Source: Lasiosphaeris hirsuta
Lineage: Eukaryota > Ascomycota > Sordariomycetes > Sordariales > Lasiosphaeriaceae
Direction: 5' to 3'
NCBI GenBank assembly: GCA_030549175.1
Contig: JAUKUA010000002.1
Coordinates: 3,968,001 to 4,032,000 of the forward strand
DNA length: 64,000 nucleotides
This document shows positions 42,327 to 55,676 of this stretch, piece by piece. Both the position numbers and the translations under genes were made by a program. The notes below the pieces were generated by a model. It saw nothing but the letters and a program-made list of their open reading frames with translations. It was not told where the DNA came from and searched no databases. Each line of letters opens with the position of its first letter. Within the stretch, counting starts at the first letter, position 1.

Positions 42327-45300
42327 CTTCGTATCGGTGGTTGGCCTTGGTAGTGGGAATGAATCGGTGGCCCAATTGACGGGAGACTGGGATCGGGGCT
42401 CCTTTATCTAGTTTTGCCTTCTTAAACCCTCCGTCTTGGCCTCGGTAAAATATACACCATTTAGGGCCGGGGAGGAAAGGATTAGGTTCTTCAATCGGCA
42501 ACGATACCCGTTGTTGGGCTAGGATGAGGGGCGCGCGGTGCGTGGTGATGCGGTAGCTCCACCACTAGAAACCCTGGTTGTGCGGTTTGGGGCGCGAGCT
42601 TGATGTTGCAGGATAAAAGGCAACTCTAGTCGGGGAGGGCAGGTGGTTGCGGTGAGGGCGAGCGTAATCGAGAGGATTAGTTGAGGGCGTTAGTTGGGTC
42701 AACCTGAGACGTCGTGACGGGGGGGGCAGACGGAGGGATGGTGGGGAGCCTTCTGGTCTTGGCAAAGGGTAATGTCAGTCTTTTGCGGAGTCGGTGGATT
42801 TTCACGTTCGATCAGATTCGCTCAGACTGGGCAGAGATGTTCGAAGATGTGAGGATGTGACAGAAGCTTAATCCAAACGGGCTTGAATTGCTGTGCCTTG
42901 GGCAGTCCCGTGCATGAGACTCCCCTGTTGGCCCCTGGGAGTGGAGCAGCAGGCTTCGTGAGCGTGGGGCATGGGGCATTGGAACATCGACCGCTGGGGC
43001 TCAGGATCAGAGCGGTAGCGTTGTACCTAGAATGTGTACGCAGTACTGCTGCGTACGTCCGGCTGTAGCGGAGCGGAGGACAGTGGTGCGTGGCACCCAA
43101 ATCCTCTTCCTGACACAGCCCAAGCGGGCAACGCACCCAGGCACAAGCACCCAACGTAAAACATAGCGAAATGCGAGCAAGCGTCCCGTCACTGGCTCTC
43201 CCTCGGGCTCACGCACTTGGCGGGATATAGTGATGACTCTGAGCCACGCTGCTCGCCGGGGCAGACTGCAAGTGGAAGGATCGTGGCGGAATGCAAATTC
43301 GGCTGCGACTTGCAAACATAGAGCCCGGTGCACTTGCTCCCATTCTTGCTGTGGGCGGGGGTAGGAAGTGGCGAGGTGAGGATGTATTTAGGTACGGCTC
43401 GCGTGGGAGGTGAGCGGCGCCGGGCGTTCCATTCTACGCGCCATCTCGAGCTCCTGTGGTCGTTTTGGAGCGGTATCCGTACCTCCAATGTTCCCTTCTC
43501 TGTCGAATGACTTGCCCGCCACACATGCTTGCGATTGCAGCAGATCGGTAGAGATCGAGATCAGGTATAAAATGCCAGAAACCCCCAAAGGTTTTGGTAA
43601 TCAGGGTTCAAACGCCATGACGCGAAGCTTTTTGGCAACACCAAATGCAGCGCACGCGCGATACGGTGTGAAGTGTAGCGGCACATGAGGGAAGTAGTGA
43701 TGACAGAAATTGAACATACTAGGCTTTTGCTGTCAGAATTAAGGTTATAAAATATCGGGTACAGCAATGGCTATCGCTGGTCGAGACGGCGTCGTTCGGC
43801 TTGCTGAAGATGCCTGATGGACTTGAGGCATATGAACGCGAACGAGGCAGTTTCTCAAATGTCGAACGCTTGTATGCTATGGGATGTATGTACTGTGATG
43901 TGATGGTGAGGCGGGGAGGAGCTGCTGGCGCTCTTTTGTTCTTCGGGTTGCCTCTGGCTTCTGGAAAAGCACGGCACGCAGCACCAAACAGAGGCGGGGC
44001 GGGCGGTCTGTGTTCAGTTGAACGGTATATGATCGCAATCGAAATCGAAATGATTTTATCGGGGCCGGTGTTTAGAGTTATCGGGCTGATTTAAAGTGGA
44101 AATAAGGTCGCGAGCGACCGCGGTAGGCGGCTGGTAGTGGATCGACTGCAGGTCGATGACGATGCAGGCCAATGGCGCATGTCTCGGAATGTGGGAGGCC
44201 AGGGCGTGTCTCCAGGGAGTAAGAGAGTCAGGGAGTCCAGCGTCTCTGGGTGGTCCACTACATGGTCAGAGCTCTTCCTCACACCTGCACAGTGCTTTTG
44301 CGATTATGCCAAGACAATGGCTGTTTCGACCTGTGCGAGGTTGGATGTTGGGATGGAGGTCGTGTGGGGTGCTTGATGGTTAGAGGATGGTGGCGGGGAG
44401 AGGAGTGACGCCCCCCGCCGTTTGAATTCTGGGACTGGCGAGTCTCGGGAACTTGACAACTACCTTACTTTTGTGCTGTCTGCCATCTGGCCTCACAAAA
44501 AAAGAAGGAGCTGCCTTCTAGGCTTAATCAAGGGCGCAATCAAACCTGGAAACTGCTCCAAGGCCACCCCTCCCCCGCCAAGACACCCCCCCCCAGCTGC
44601 AGCCACAAGCATATCACCTGGCCTGTGTGCGCCCAGCCAAGCAGACCCAAGTCCACCACAGCGGAGCCATGAGACCATCAACAAGAAACGCCAGGCAGCC
44701 GCGGATGGAGCAAGGCCCAAAAATCTCGAGGCTCCACCAGGGTGTCGTAAGCTGATCAAAGCGAAATCTAAAGCTTCTTCGCACTTACTCACATTCAAGT
44801 TGTGCCCGACAAGGGGAAAACGCGAGCTCCACAGGGGCTTTTTGTAAAAACCGGATGACCAATATAACTTAGGCTGTGTTTTGGCCGCTCGTTGCTTTTT
44901 GTTGTCCGCTGGTGTAGCCAACAGCATACCTACCTAATACTAAATAGGGCTAGTATCGGTATTTATTCATTGAGCAAGGTATGTGTACTTGCTTGCCCGT
45001 GGTAGCTTGCCGTGCAGTAGCGCTCTTCCTTCGCCGTCTGTTCTTGAACCATTCCCACGTTCGGCCTATCTGCATACGGAGGACACTATGTACCTGCTCA
45101 GCTGCAGCTGTCATCCAACCAAAAAAAAAAAAAAACTTGCGGGGAGCTTCATCCCTTCCGCCAGGATTCCCTGCTCCTCAGTTGGCTAGGTGTGGCCACT
45201 TGGGGCTTTGATGCCAACCCTTTCCACTAGCGTGATTTTGGTAATGCATGTGTGTGTCTTTCATCTTGTTGCGTGTGGTTTGGTGAGTGTGTGCGAACGG

Positions 45301-48300
45301 CGCATGTGTGGTAGATTGGGCGACTCTAGCAGATTCATTCGATCCTGGGTCCTGGGGTTCCATGGCAGACTTCCACACACCCTTTTCTTGCTTACCGAGG
45401 TGCCTTTCGCAGTGCCGAAGGGCCCTGACCAAGCATTTTCTTACTGGGAGCACCTACATGCCTTTTCAATTCTGTGCTCTGTGGATGTTCCTTATCACTA
45501 GTGTAGAGGTGTTGCTGATGCTAGGTATCCAAAAACTCCTGTGTCGGCGATTGGCGACCTAGCCGAATTGTGAGTGCCAAGCAGTCGTGAAGAAATCACG
45601 GCAAGAAAAACGCCATTCACTCTCGGGTCACGGTACGCACTCTAGGCACGGAGCTAGCTACTTACCTACCGTTTGGGTTGACGGTCAATGGTTCGCTGCG
45701 GAGCAGTCGATAGGTTAACGTTAGTGACGGGCTGATGGGACAGCGTGGGCTTAGCTCCTGCTAGCTGAGGGAAAAGACGTCCAAGTTGGCTTTTAGTGAA
45801 GCCTCGCGCTAGACCCTGTTTGCGTTTTGCCACGGAGTTTGCTGGGAATGAGATAAAAAAGCCAAGCTTATTTTCTTGTCGTCGACGGGGATTTGCCTTG
45901 GCCCTTCTTGGCCCTTCTTGGCTCTCTGATGAGATTGGATCAATGGGATTTGGCATCCATCCATGGTGTCACCTCCACACGTTTATGTTCCAGCCACGCC
46001 CCCTACCTAGTCACCCGTCGCCTTGCGTTTATCTCTTTTTCTCTTTCTCACACTCTATCCAGACCGCGCCGTACTTTGGTACATCGAAATAACTTCAACC
46101 ACTGCCCCCTTCGTCTTTATTGCCTTATTTAGTTAATGATTATGCAGCAAGGCTTCCCGCCGGCTTGTTTGAGTTGAGTAGACGGAAAACGTGGGACAGG
46201 CAAGGCAGAATGCCTGATCCAGGGGTCTGGTACAGTACCTAATCTCCGCGCCTTTATGTCATTATGTTTTTCATATTGATGCGATGGGGCCGCACATGAC
46301 GAGGCCACAGAACCCCATCTAGAAATCACAAAATTCGAGCGCTCTGGAACTGAAGTCAAGAAGATCCGTCTGACGGGATTGCTAACGTGAAGGGTGTGTC
46401 CATGTGTGGGTGCGCCCCTTCCCCCCCCCCAACTCGTGGAACCTTGCGCAGATAGTTCTTTACGGACTCGGAGTACGGAACGAGAGAATCATAGCGTGAC
46501 CAATAAACGCACAGTGCACACTGTGCTGTCAAAATGGCACAGTGCCCGGACGCCTGGGCAAAGCCACTCATACCGAACGAGCGAATGAACAGCTCTCAGA
46601 CAATTCTCAAATCCACCGATGAGTCGATGCACTGAAGGATCGCAACCGTTTTCACAAAACCAATTCGCTGGTGCGATCCTCCTCCGATAGTGCTCAGGTA
46701 GATCAGCAACATTTGGGGCAGGTCGTACTCGTCGTACTCGTCTCGGCAGCAACCGGGACAAGTCGTCCCAATTGCCCCCATTGACAAGGAGAATGAAATC
46801 TGTGGCGTATTTACGAAGCTTGGGAGGGACCTTGGGTCCCACTCGGCTAATGGGCAATCCTCGACGATAACTGGAACCGGCCTTTCTGTGTCTTGGATTG
46901 CCGATTCCAAGTCGTGGCATCTGACCCGCAAGCCCCCGATGGCATGCAAGAACCATGTTGGCCATTTTGGCGATGGAGCAGCACAGGCTGGTCACCGCCG
47001 AAGAGACAATAACGAGAAGCGGCCTGGTGTCAGTGTATGCAGCAATCCGGGCACGGCAGCGGCACTGGCAGCTGTGGCTAAGCCGTTGCGTGTTACGGGC
47101 CATTGCGGGCAGCTACGAGTCGCTCACGGAGGAGACATGGAAATGAGTCAATTAACGCCGTGTCTCATCTCTCTCGTCATCGAGATGAGAGATCCTGCTT
47201 GGATGCCGTGGATGCGAGCCTTCATGGGATGTGAGGAGTGGGTCTGTCGACAAGTCGGGTGCCCGTGGGTTGCGGCGTGCGCAAAGAGAATAGGAAAAAG
47301 AAAAGCGACTCTATATGCAGTGGAGCAGGAATGCATCTGACGTTGAGTCGACGCGATGTGATACGGATAGCAACAGACAACCAATGTCCGTTGTCGGCCA
47401 ACGTCGACGCCATACATCATACTCGCGGCTCGCAGGTTGACGCTCCAGGGCCACGTTTCCTTGTCGGGAATGAATAGACCGGGTAGGTACGGCCACGGTT
47501 TGTGGTTGCTTTGATCATGACAGCTGTCGATCTGTGACGTTTCCTTCAGGACGCTCAACTCAACCCATTTTTAGTGTGGTGCGTGCATTGCAGGTATTGA
47601 AATGCACCGCACTATGTATGTATGTATGTATGTACCACGTCAGATTGGTAAGCCTCTTCCAGCATCCGGGGACGGGACTCCGCGGAGCGTTTCAGAGAGT
47701 GGTCGGTTGAGGCACCGAGCTTGCAGTATAAGTACACTGTAGTCAAATTGGCACTCTTGATTCAGCGTGGCGTTCATGGCGTTGGAGTTTGGCGTCGGGG
47801 AAGACCTCTTCGGTTGGGAACAGCGCAAAGTTTACCGGAGCTACTGCGCAGGCTCGGACACGGCGACTCTCTCCGCCTGTGCCGCCCGTGGCCGTAAGTG
47901 GCTGGCTGCCCGGACCGAAGATGGAATTGAAGCTTTGCCGACCATTACTCCTGGGCACGCCGCTGATGACCTGTCATCAATTTTGAGTTTTGTCAGTTGT
48001 GGTGGTGTTTTGTCAGTTCTGGTGGTGTTTTGGCGCAGTTTAGAGGCACTCTGGCTCATATCATGTCATGCTGGCCTCAGCTTGACAACGCATCTGGATG
48101 CGGTTCCTCAAGGCTCTTGATCCTGGCAGGGAAGCTCGCGTTCAACCAAATTTGCACAGTATCCAACAGACACACACACACACACGTATACCACGTATAC
48201 CGCTTATGTGAGCTTTGCACACTGCTGCCAAGGGTCTTTAGTTAAGCATGATTTTAAGCGTTGTGATCCTTCAATCCCGTGTGTCATCATATCAAGTGCG

Positions 48301-51300
48301 CCCAGCGTCTCAACTGCGGGGTCTGCAGCCATGGGTATCAGGTACCTGATAAGGTATCTGAGGTAAAAAGGGTACCTTGCTCACCAAATCTGACAGCGAT
48401 GATCAAGAACGATAACGTAGCTAGCTGACCTAAGATGACACAATACCCTTAAAGATTCCTTACTCATGGGAAACGACTTTAATGGAAAAGTCAAAGGATA
48501 TCAGCATCTCCTGGGGCCGTCGGAATAAGAACATCTGATCTGTCTCGATTGAGTTTTCTTTTTGAGTTAGGAATCCCTGGCCGGGAAGTACCCGTCGTGG
48601 CGGGACCCAATGAAATTGGCTCGCTTATGACACAGGAGAGACATGCTCTCACACCTTTGTTCTCACCTCGTCGGCCCTTCCGTTACTTTTTTTCTCAATC
48701 CTTTGTGTTGCCGACCCTCCCAACGAAGCTTGGTCACCCAACGGAGGCGCTCCGTCTGCATATGGCACACCGCACATTAGGCACAGATACTTCCGAGTTG
48801 AGCGCGCATATTGCACATGCCTCCGTCAGCTTGCTACCTTGGTAAATACGACTACTGCATCGCGATGCAGGGAGCTGTCCAGCTGGTGTCACAAATGCCA
48901 CTCAACTATCATAAATACCACAAATCAGAGCAATTGATGAGAGAAGAAAAAAACAAGCAACACAAGAGACACGGCCCAGCGGCTTGTTGGCGGCTCAGCA
49001 GATCCATCTTTCTATCTTGCATGCAGCCACTCAGTAAGCCTCGAGCTCCAGGAGCCGTCTGTTTAAGGTTAACTGGCACGGCAAGGCAAAAATACTAAAA
49101 TACTTCGCACAGTAATGCATCCATTGCCGCCAGCCACCACAGTGCGCACACCCCCACCATTTTGAGACACTCCTACCCTAAACTCTGCCATCGCTTGTAT
49201 CTTATCGTATGGTGCACTGGCTGCTCTATCTTGACTGGGGTTAGCTCTTCTCCCCAACCCTTTCAGCTCTCTGCCAACGACACCGCAAGGGCAACAATAG
49301 CTGCACCATCATGGAATTGCAGAATTATTATACCACTACCAACTAATAGAGCTGTTAGTGCTTAATTACGACCGAGAGGCACAGTCGCACGAGCTTGCCC
49401 ACGCCGCCCCCTTCTCGTCCACCCAGGCTGCTTTTTGTTGGTGTTGGGTCGCACAAGGCCGTTGTTGGCTGATGGAGGGTGTAGCCCGTACTGTTCTGCA
49501 CCGTTCCTGCGCACACCATCTTCCCATGTCAGCACTCTCTTCCGCCGCGTTCGGGCGTAAGAGGAAGTAGCCGTGGGCTGAGAGATCCGTGGACTGAGAG
49601 ATTCATCCTTGGTGGCTTCCACGGAGGCTGGATACCCTCCCCTTCCGGACCTAAGTGCTACACGACTTGTGTGAAGGAAGATCCCGAAAGTGGGGCAGCT
49701 TGTCAACAGGAATACGTCGCAAAACGAGAGCAAAACGAGGTTCTGCAAGGTTCTCTTCATTTTGTCCATCCCATGGGTTATTAGTATCCCACTAAAGACG
49801 CTAAAACAGGAAAGCAAATCGGGGTACGCTACCTATGCCTGGGCCTGTGTGCTGCGTGAGGCACAAAGTAGCAACAGCCTGGGTGGCTTGTTTCCCGGGC
49901 TCATCACCGTGTCCGTCACCGGCACGGCGGCCTGTTTGATTCGAGTGGTCGCACTTGCAAGAGACCGAGCCACACCAAAGGAGCGACACAAGTCCCATAC
50001 CTACCGTCCTGGGCAATAATTAGTGCAAGATAGCAACGCTTGCAACGATAATTGATAGGTATCAACGGGAATAGCTCCATTGGGCCCGCCTGCACACCCT
50101 CACCTTCAATTCAGCTTACCAGCAGCTTCCCAAGGAGGAACCATTACCCCAAATATCGATCAGCAGGATTGTGTGGATTGTGCGGGTTTTGTGGTGGCGT
50201 TTGCTTGTTGCTCCTTGTCTCACCCATCCAAAAGGAGAGCGATATCCCGTCCGTTTGTCCCCGTCCCCGTGATCCACAACGCTGCCGTCTGATACACAAA
50301 TGCTTTGAAGCCAAGACTTTGGTGAGCTTGGCCCTGCTTACCAGCACAACACATGGCACACACCCCCTCCCCCCCACAACCCATCAACTCGCACAAATCA
50401 CAGCAGACAGCAACAGCCTTGAGTGCAGAGTCCTAGTGTAGACCGACCGCACCGGACTTGGCCTAACCTCGGCTCGCATCTACCTTCTGTGCCTCTGTGC
50501 AACCACAGAATCAAACCCAAAGTTACCTTAAACCGTGCCGTACTCCCGTTGTGGGGTGTTTTCCCGGTTGAGTGTTTGTGTCATGCCAAGCCATACAACG
50601 CCGTGCCAGTTCAACTGACTGACAGTCAGTCCCAGGGTCCAGGCTTTTCTGGTGCGCGTTGAATGGAGTCACTATACCACTGGTGCCAATGGCGTATTGA
50701 TGCCGATTGAACAATGGACCCCGCGTGATCCGGCTGAGGAGAGAAACGGCCCGCCAGTTGAGACAAGTCGCGAGATCAGGAGCGAAAGAGAACATGTGGC
50801 TCGCGTGGCGGGCCTGTCGCTTCCCAGGCCCTTCCCCAGCGAACAAGACAATCCAGCAGGGTTCAATTGGAGCGGCTGGGGGGTTTCTCTTGGCAAGAGA
50901 AACGGCCATCCACCGTCTTTTCCCACTCACCGTCCGACAATTCTCCGAGTTTGGGTAGACGGGCTCGTCTTGGTGGCCCTGTTAGTAAGAGCCCGTTGGT
51001 AAGGACCAGGGGCGAACACCACGTAAAGATATACGGTGTGTGTAAGTGTGCGGAGTCGGCTCACCAAAAGTGAGCATTGCCCCTTTTTTGGTTGTAACTG
51101 ACGATGGGAGGTGTGCAGACACAGGCATATCAGTACATACCTCGACAAGCTCCGAAGTACCATTCCTCGGACTTTCATGTCTTGCCTTCCCGCCCCCAAA
51201 CCCCGAGGCTCCAGGGAACCAGGCCCCACACCCACACCCTCCCTCGCTCTCGCACAGCGGGCCCCAACACCGCTTAAGCTTAATTCAACAAGCGTTTAGT

Positions 51301-54300
51301 GCGCAATCAAACGAGCGCCTCGCATGGCCCCAATGACCCCAATGGCACCTTGGACTGGGGTTGCTGTCTGGCTTGGTGGCGGGGTGGTGCCGTGGCAGTT
51401 GCTAATCGACTCGCTATCTCTGCCTTTGTTGTTTATTCCCCCCTTCGCTCTGGTTTCGGCAGGTCGTCTACGACGTAATCATATCGTCCATCCTCCGTCA
51501 ACTCTTCGCTCTGTGTCACCATCCGACAACTTACAAATCGCCACTGCCATTTCTAGAGCTCAGAGTTCTTCGGTCGGTGGGGGAAAAAACGGGGGTTTCT
51601 CATCGCCCATGTCACCGGGCCACCTTTGCTGCCCTCATCTCACCTACCTACCAATGGGCATTGGACGTCGGCAGTCTGTCTCCACGCGGAACGGAAACAA
51701 GACAGGTGCCACTGCCACCACCACCCGGATATCCTACGATACGGATCAACCCCCATCCTGCGTCGCGCTCGCCTTGCACCTGCCGTTTGCGCTGCAATGC
51801 GCACATCCACCCACAAAAGGGGGACAGGGAGAGGGAGAGAAAGAAAAAATACCGAGCCTCTATCCTTCCGCCGCCGCCGATGCTACCTCATGGCAGACCA
51901 TGTACGTACTATATACTATACGTGCTAGCGAGCCGACGAAACGACATGTGCAAGGTAGGCCACCCATAGCCCAGCCCAGCAACCATGCCTGCCAATCCGA
52001 ACCCGAAAAAACACGCAAAAGACCCGGAGACATATCCTATATGCGCTGACGCGTCACGACCTTCGGCCGATACCCCCAAAAACGAGTCAGGTTACCCCCC
52101 CCTCTCCCCCCCCTCTCTCGCTCTTTACATACACACACACCCGTTCGTTTACGGGGTTGCTTGCTCCCCTTTGCTTGAGAATGCCAGGGCAGGAGGAGGA
52201 ATAACGACTTAGGCATACTAGGGCGGCAGGGGATTACAGGGATGGGGGCAAGGTTCGGCAAAATCGGATCAACCTAATCGCTAAACTTTGTGCAACCAAA
52301 ACTTGACCCCCCTCATCCTTCCCCGCTCCCTTACTACTATGTCTCCATATCCCCGGTTGTCTGAGAGAGTTTTCATGTACCGCGCAGAGAGGAAGACACA
52401 CACTTTTCTCATAAGCCGAGGTACGAGAGATGACACCGCAAAAGGATGGGCAGTGTTGCATAAACTTGCCGTCAGGGAACCAAAAAGAAAGTTTGATAAG
52501 ACAGGCCGTGGTGGTAGTGCACATCAACAGTCTGGTTGGACTTCCATTCCGCCAAGATCACCACCACCAGGCTTGGCTTGGTTGACCTACCGATGAGAGA
52601 GAGAGAGAGAAAAACAAAACGACACACCCTCTGAAAGAAAGGAATAAATAAGCCAAGTCCACCCCCCCTATCGCGTGACTCTACCCGCAGATAACCCAAT
52701 CCACCCCTGTATCTGTCTCTGCACGTTGCATGATGCCATTTGATACAGCAGGAATACCAAGCCTTCTCCCCCCACCCGGACTCGACCCGTCTCCCGCATT
52801 TCGCTGTGTCATGAGCCGCAGGATGGGCTCGTTTGGCCACAAGACAAACAGGTAACAAGAAAAGAAGATAGGGGAATACCCGAGAACTACCAGAGCCTCG
52901 GGGAACGGCAGCGCTTGCGAAAGGAAGAAAAAAGCAAGGCGAGTTCGGACGAAAATATATCGTCGGTCCATTTGCACTTGCACGGCGATAGGAAATAGGA
53001 AGGCGACTAACGACCACCGCCATTGGCTTCCAACCATCCAAGGGGACACAGAACAAGAAAAAGCAAGGCCTTGCACCCTCTTCTCTCTCTCCCAACACCG
53101 TCCCGAGGCCGACGTCGACCTCACTTGGCGACGCACCAGTGTGCGAATAACATCGCCGCTTGGCTCCGTTGGCGAGCTGCTCCCCTGCCTATCATGACGA
53201 CCGCCAACACCCACATGTCGCCAGCCCATCATGCTAGGCCCTTTCGCCGCTCGCTAACTTTATTGAGTTACGTTGTCGCATGCAAGGCGGGCAATAACTC
53301 ATCGGTGTGCGCACTGTAACCCAGAGTGTTCTCGAACCATCTCACCCGCGACGACTTGGCCCGACTTGGCCGTCTTGGGACTACCCCATTTGAGGAGCCT
53401 GGGCGTTTTGTGCACAATTTGTAACGAGCCCATTCTGCAGTCACTGTGTCCCCTATCAAACCTTACCGTGGTGTCGCCTGCGCCGTCGAGCAGAACCGTC
53501 ACACCGGATGCGCTATGGATGCCTGCCTGCCTGTTGTTTCTACAAACGTCGCTCGGGATGTTGCGTTCTTGCGCCATGGTGGCAGCCGCTGTGAACTTAC
53601 ACGGCGGTCGAATGGGCCTGTGCGAGGAGGCACTGATAGGTGCCTGAGAAAACAACCTGTGGTTCCCCGGCCCAGGCCGTTGTAATCCCGTGCATCGCTT
53701 AAACAGGCTATAACGCGTAAGAGAGAACAGCAAACCCACTTATCTCGCCTACCCGGATCTACATTTCTTCACTCGAGAGATATGAGCACGGGCTGACATA
53801 TTGACAAGGCTTCGGAGCCGGGAGATTCGGGCTTTGTGGCTTCTCCCCAATATCGAGATGCCGCGGGGATCGTAGATCGGCGAGAAGGACATTGCTAATA
53901 AAGCAGTTACCAAACCCAATGGCGGCTCTTTGGATATATTGATGCGAACCCGGGGTGTCATGAGAGGCCTTCGTGCGCGCGCAGCTGATAGATTGCTCCT
54001 TTGCAACCAACGTGGTAGGCGAACGCCACATAGTCCCCTCAGTCTGGATAAGGTTGTGGCCGGCATATGAGATATTAAGTTGATAGCATCCGCGAATTCT
54101 CTCCCCTTTTCCCGCGCCGGCACCGATCCGGTTTGGCGAGTGCAGGGTTGATGTGTTTGCCGCAATTCTAGCCACTCACATCTTGTCCGGTTAGAGTTGA
54201 AGTATTTGAGAGCCTGAGCCGAACCCTCTTCGGCGAGCCCCGCGAGCGTGGGGATGTGACAATAGAAATCTCGATGCGAGGGCGGATGTAAGGTTGCAAT

Positions 54301-55676
54301 GGCCAAAGGCCAAAGGTTGGCCAAACAACGTGATAGTCGCCCACTTGAGCTTCCCTGCGAGCCTGATTGGATGCTTCGAGGTTTCCCGGTGGTTTATGTC
54401 GCGAAAGCAACTAAATGAAGACTGAATCGCCAGGGCCTTTTAGCAGAGAGTTGATTCGTCCAGCAAAAAAGTCGATCGTCGTGAGGAATTGGTTTGTCTA
54501 AGGAAAAAGGGGGGCAAAACCATGCCGTAGCTGTCTGGTAGTCAAGACCGCAGAGCGTCGTCCAGGTCGGCCTATGGGAAATTATGCCAAGTGTGGCCAT
54601 GTCATACTAGAGCGTACGACTTTGTATTGCATACTGCTCTTTGGATTGGGGACTCTAGACGGTCTCCCGCGAACAAGTTGTATAAAAAACTACACCTTGA
54701 CCGCCCCGAAAGCGCTGATCAGCCGGTCCGAGTTGTTGTTGCGGTCAAGTGAGATACGGACGTTAGATGTAATCAGAGGGTCCGTTGTAGAATGGCTGCT
54801 GGGCTGGCGAACATAACAAGCAGTAGCGGTAATGTGGAACGAGATGTGTAACAACATATCAGTGTGTTCGGTGAACGGGTTGAAATCTGCAAAAAGAAAT
54901 GATCAGGTATTAGGGCGGTTGGGCTTGTGGGCTCAAGTTGATAAACTTGGCGCGAGAGGAGAATGTGCTAAGTACATGACCTCTCGAGGTTATTCTTGCC
55001 CTCGCGTGATCAGCAATTGCGGCAGCAAGAAACAATCAGTAGTGAACTTGGGTTGCCGCAAAATGTTTCACCCCCAGGCTGGACAAGTCGCGTGGAAGCC
55101 CACCGTACCGAGACACAGCACCAGCAACTCCAGGTTGGATCTGAGGTATATCTATGCGTCCGGTGATCGGCCGATTGTGGACAAACGGTCGGGTTGGAGG
55201 CGAGCATCTGTACTTTCCTCGGCCATCGAGGGCAGTATTGCGACAAGGGGATGTCCTAAATCCTTATGCACAGACCCGGTGAGGATATATCCCCTTGACG
55301 GATTTTATCTGCAACCGCTCGCGCTGAGATGGTAAGTAAGGCCGTAAGACCGTCGGTGTCGCACAGGGATAGAGTGAAGTCTCGAAGCCGTGTCAAATCT
55401 GTCAGATGCAAGCAACTGCCTTGGAGCGATTTGGTACGCCGTAACGCACACTCAACAAGACAGCAAGGAAACCCACATTGAGCATCCCTGGGTAGAATGT
55501 TTCAGCAGCACGATTCTCTGACGCGCAGATGAGCGGTCGGGGTATGGTACACCGTGCTACGAAAGGAGCCGCCGGCATCCAAGGTAGGCAAGCCTTAACG
55601 AATACCGCATAGGAAAGTTTCACGAAAAGCACCAGGGTCGAGTTGAGCTTGGGACGAGTCCATTCTTCCAAGACAT
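42327..55676. other. 13.35 kb region upstream of the WOPR gene without a supportable gene
   Basis: No open frame here has a recognisable domain, consistent exon structure or sustained protein-like composition. The longest frames are about 241 codons at 51324-52049 and about 205 codons at 46489-47103 and 52472-53098. Small repeats are present: TATG at 47613-47634, a 20-bp tandem at 47987-48033, CA at 48169-48186, GA at 52593-52608, a 16-bp tandem near 49571-49605, A15 near 45120-45135 and several C tracts. Most of it is probably regulatory or untranslated sequence of the WOPR gene, by inference. Confidence 0.55.
47987..48033. repeat. 20-bp tandem repeat, about 2.4 copies
   Basis: The unit GTTTTGTCAGTTGTGGTGGT is followed by a copy with one change (C for G at position 13) and then a partial third copy. 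Confidence 0.85.

Noticed and set aside
46489..47340. Overlapping frames of about 205 (minus) and 150 (plus) codons
   Set aside because: They overlap on opposite strands, contain no known motif, and no intron signals link them to other exons.
51324..53098. Frames of about 241 codons (plus, 51324-52049) and 208 codons (minus, 52472-53098)
   Set aside because: Both run through simple-sequence and homopolymer-rich DNA, and their translations are compositionally biased without domains.
53749..54324. 191-codon minus-strand frame with a 138-codon frame overlapping it
   Set aside because: Some stretches look protein-like, but the two frames compete and neither shows a family or plausible splice.
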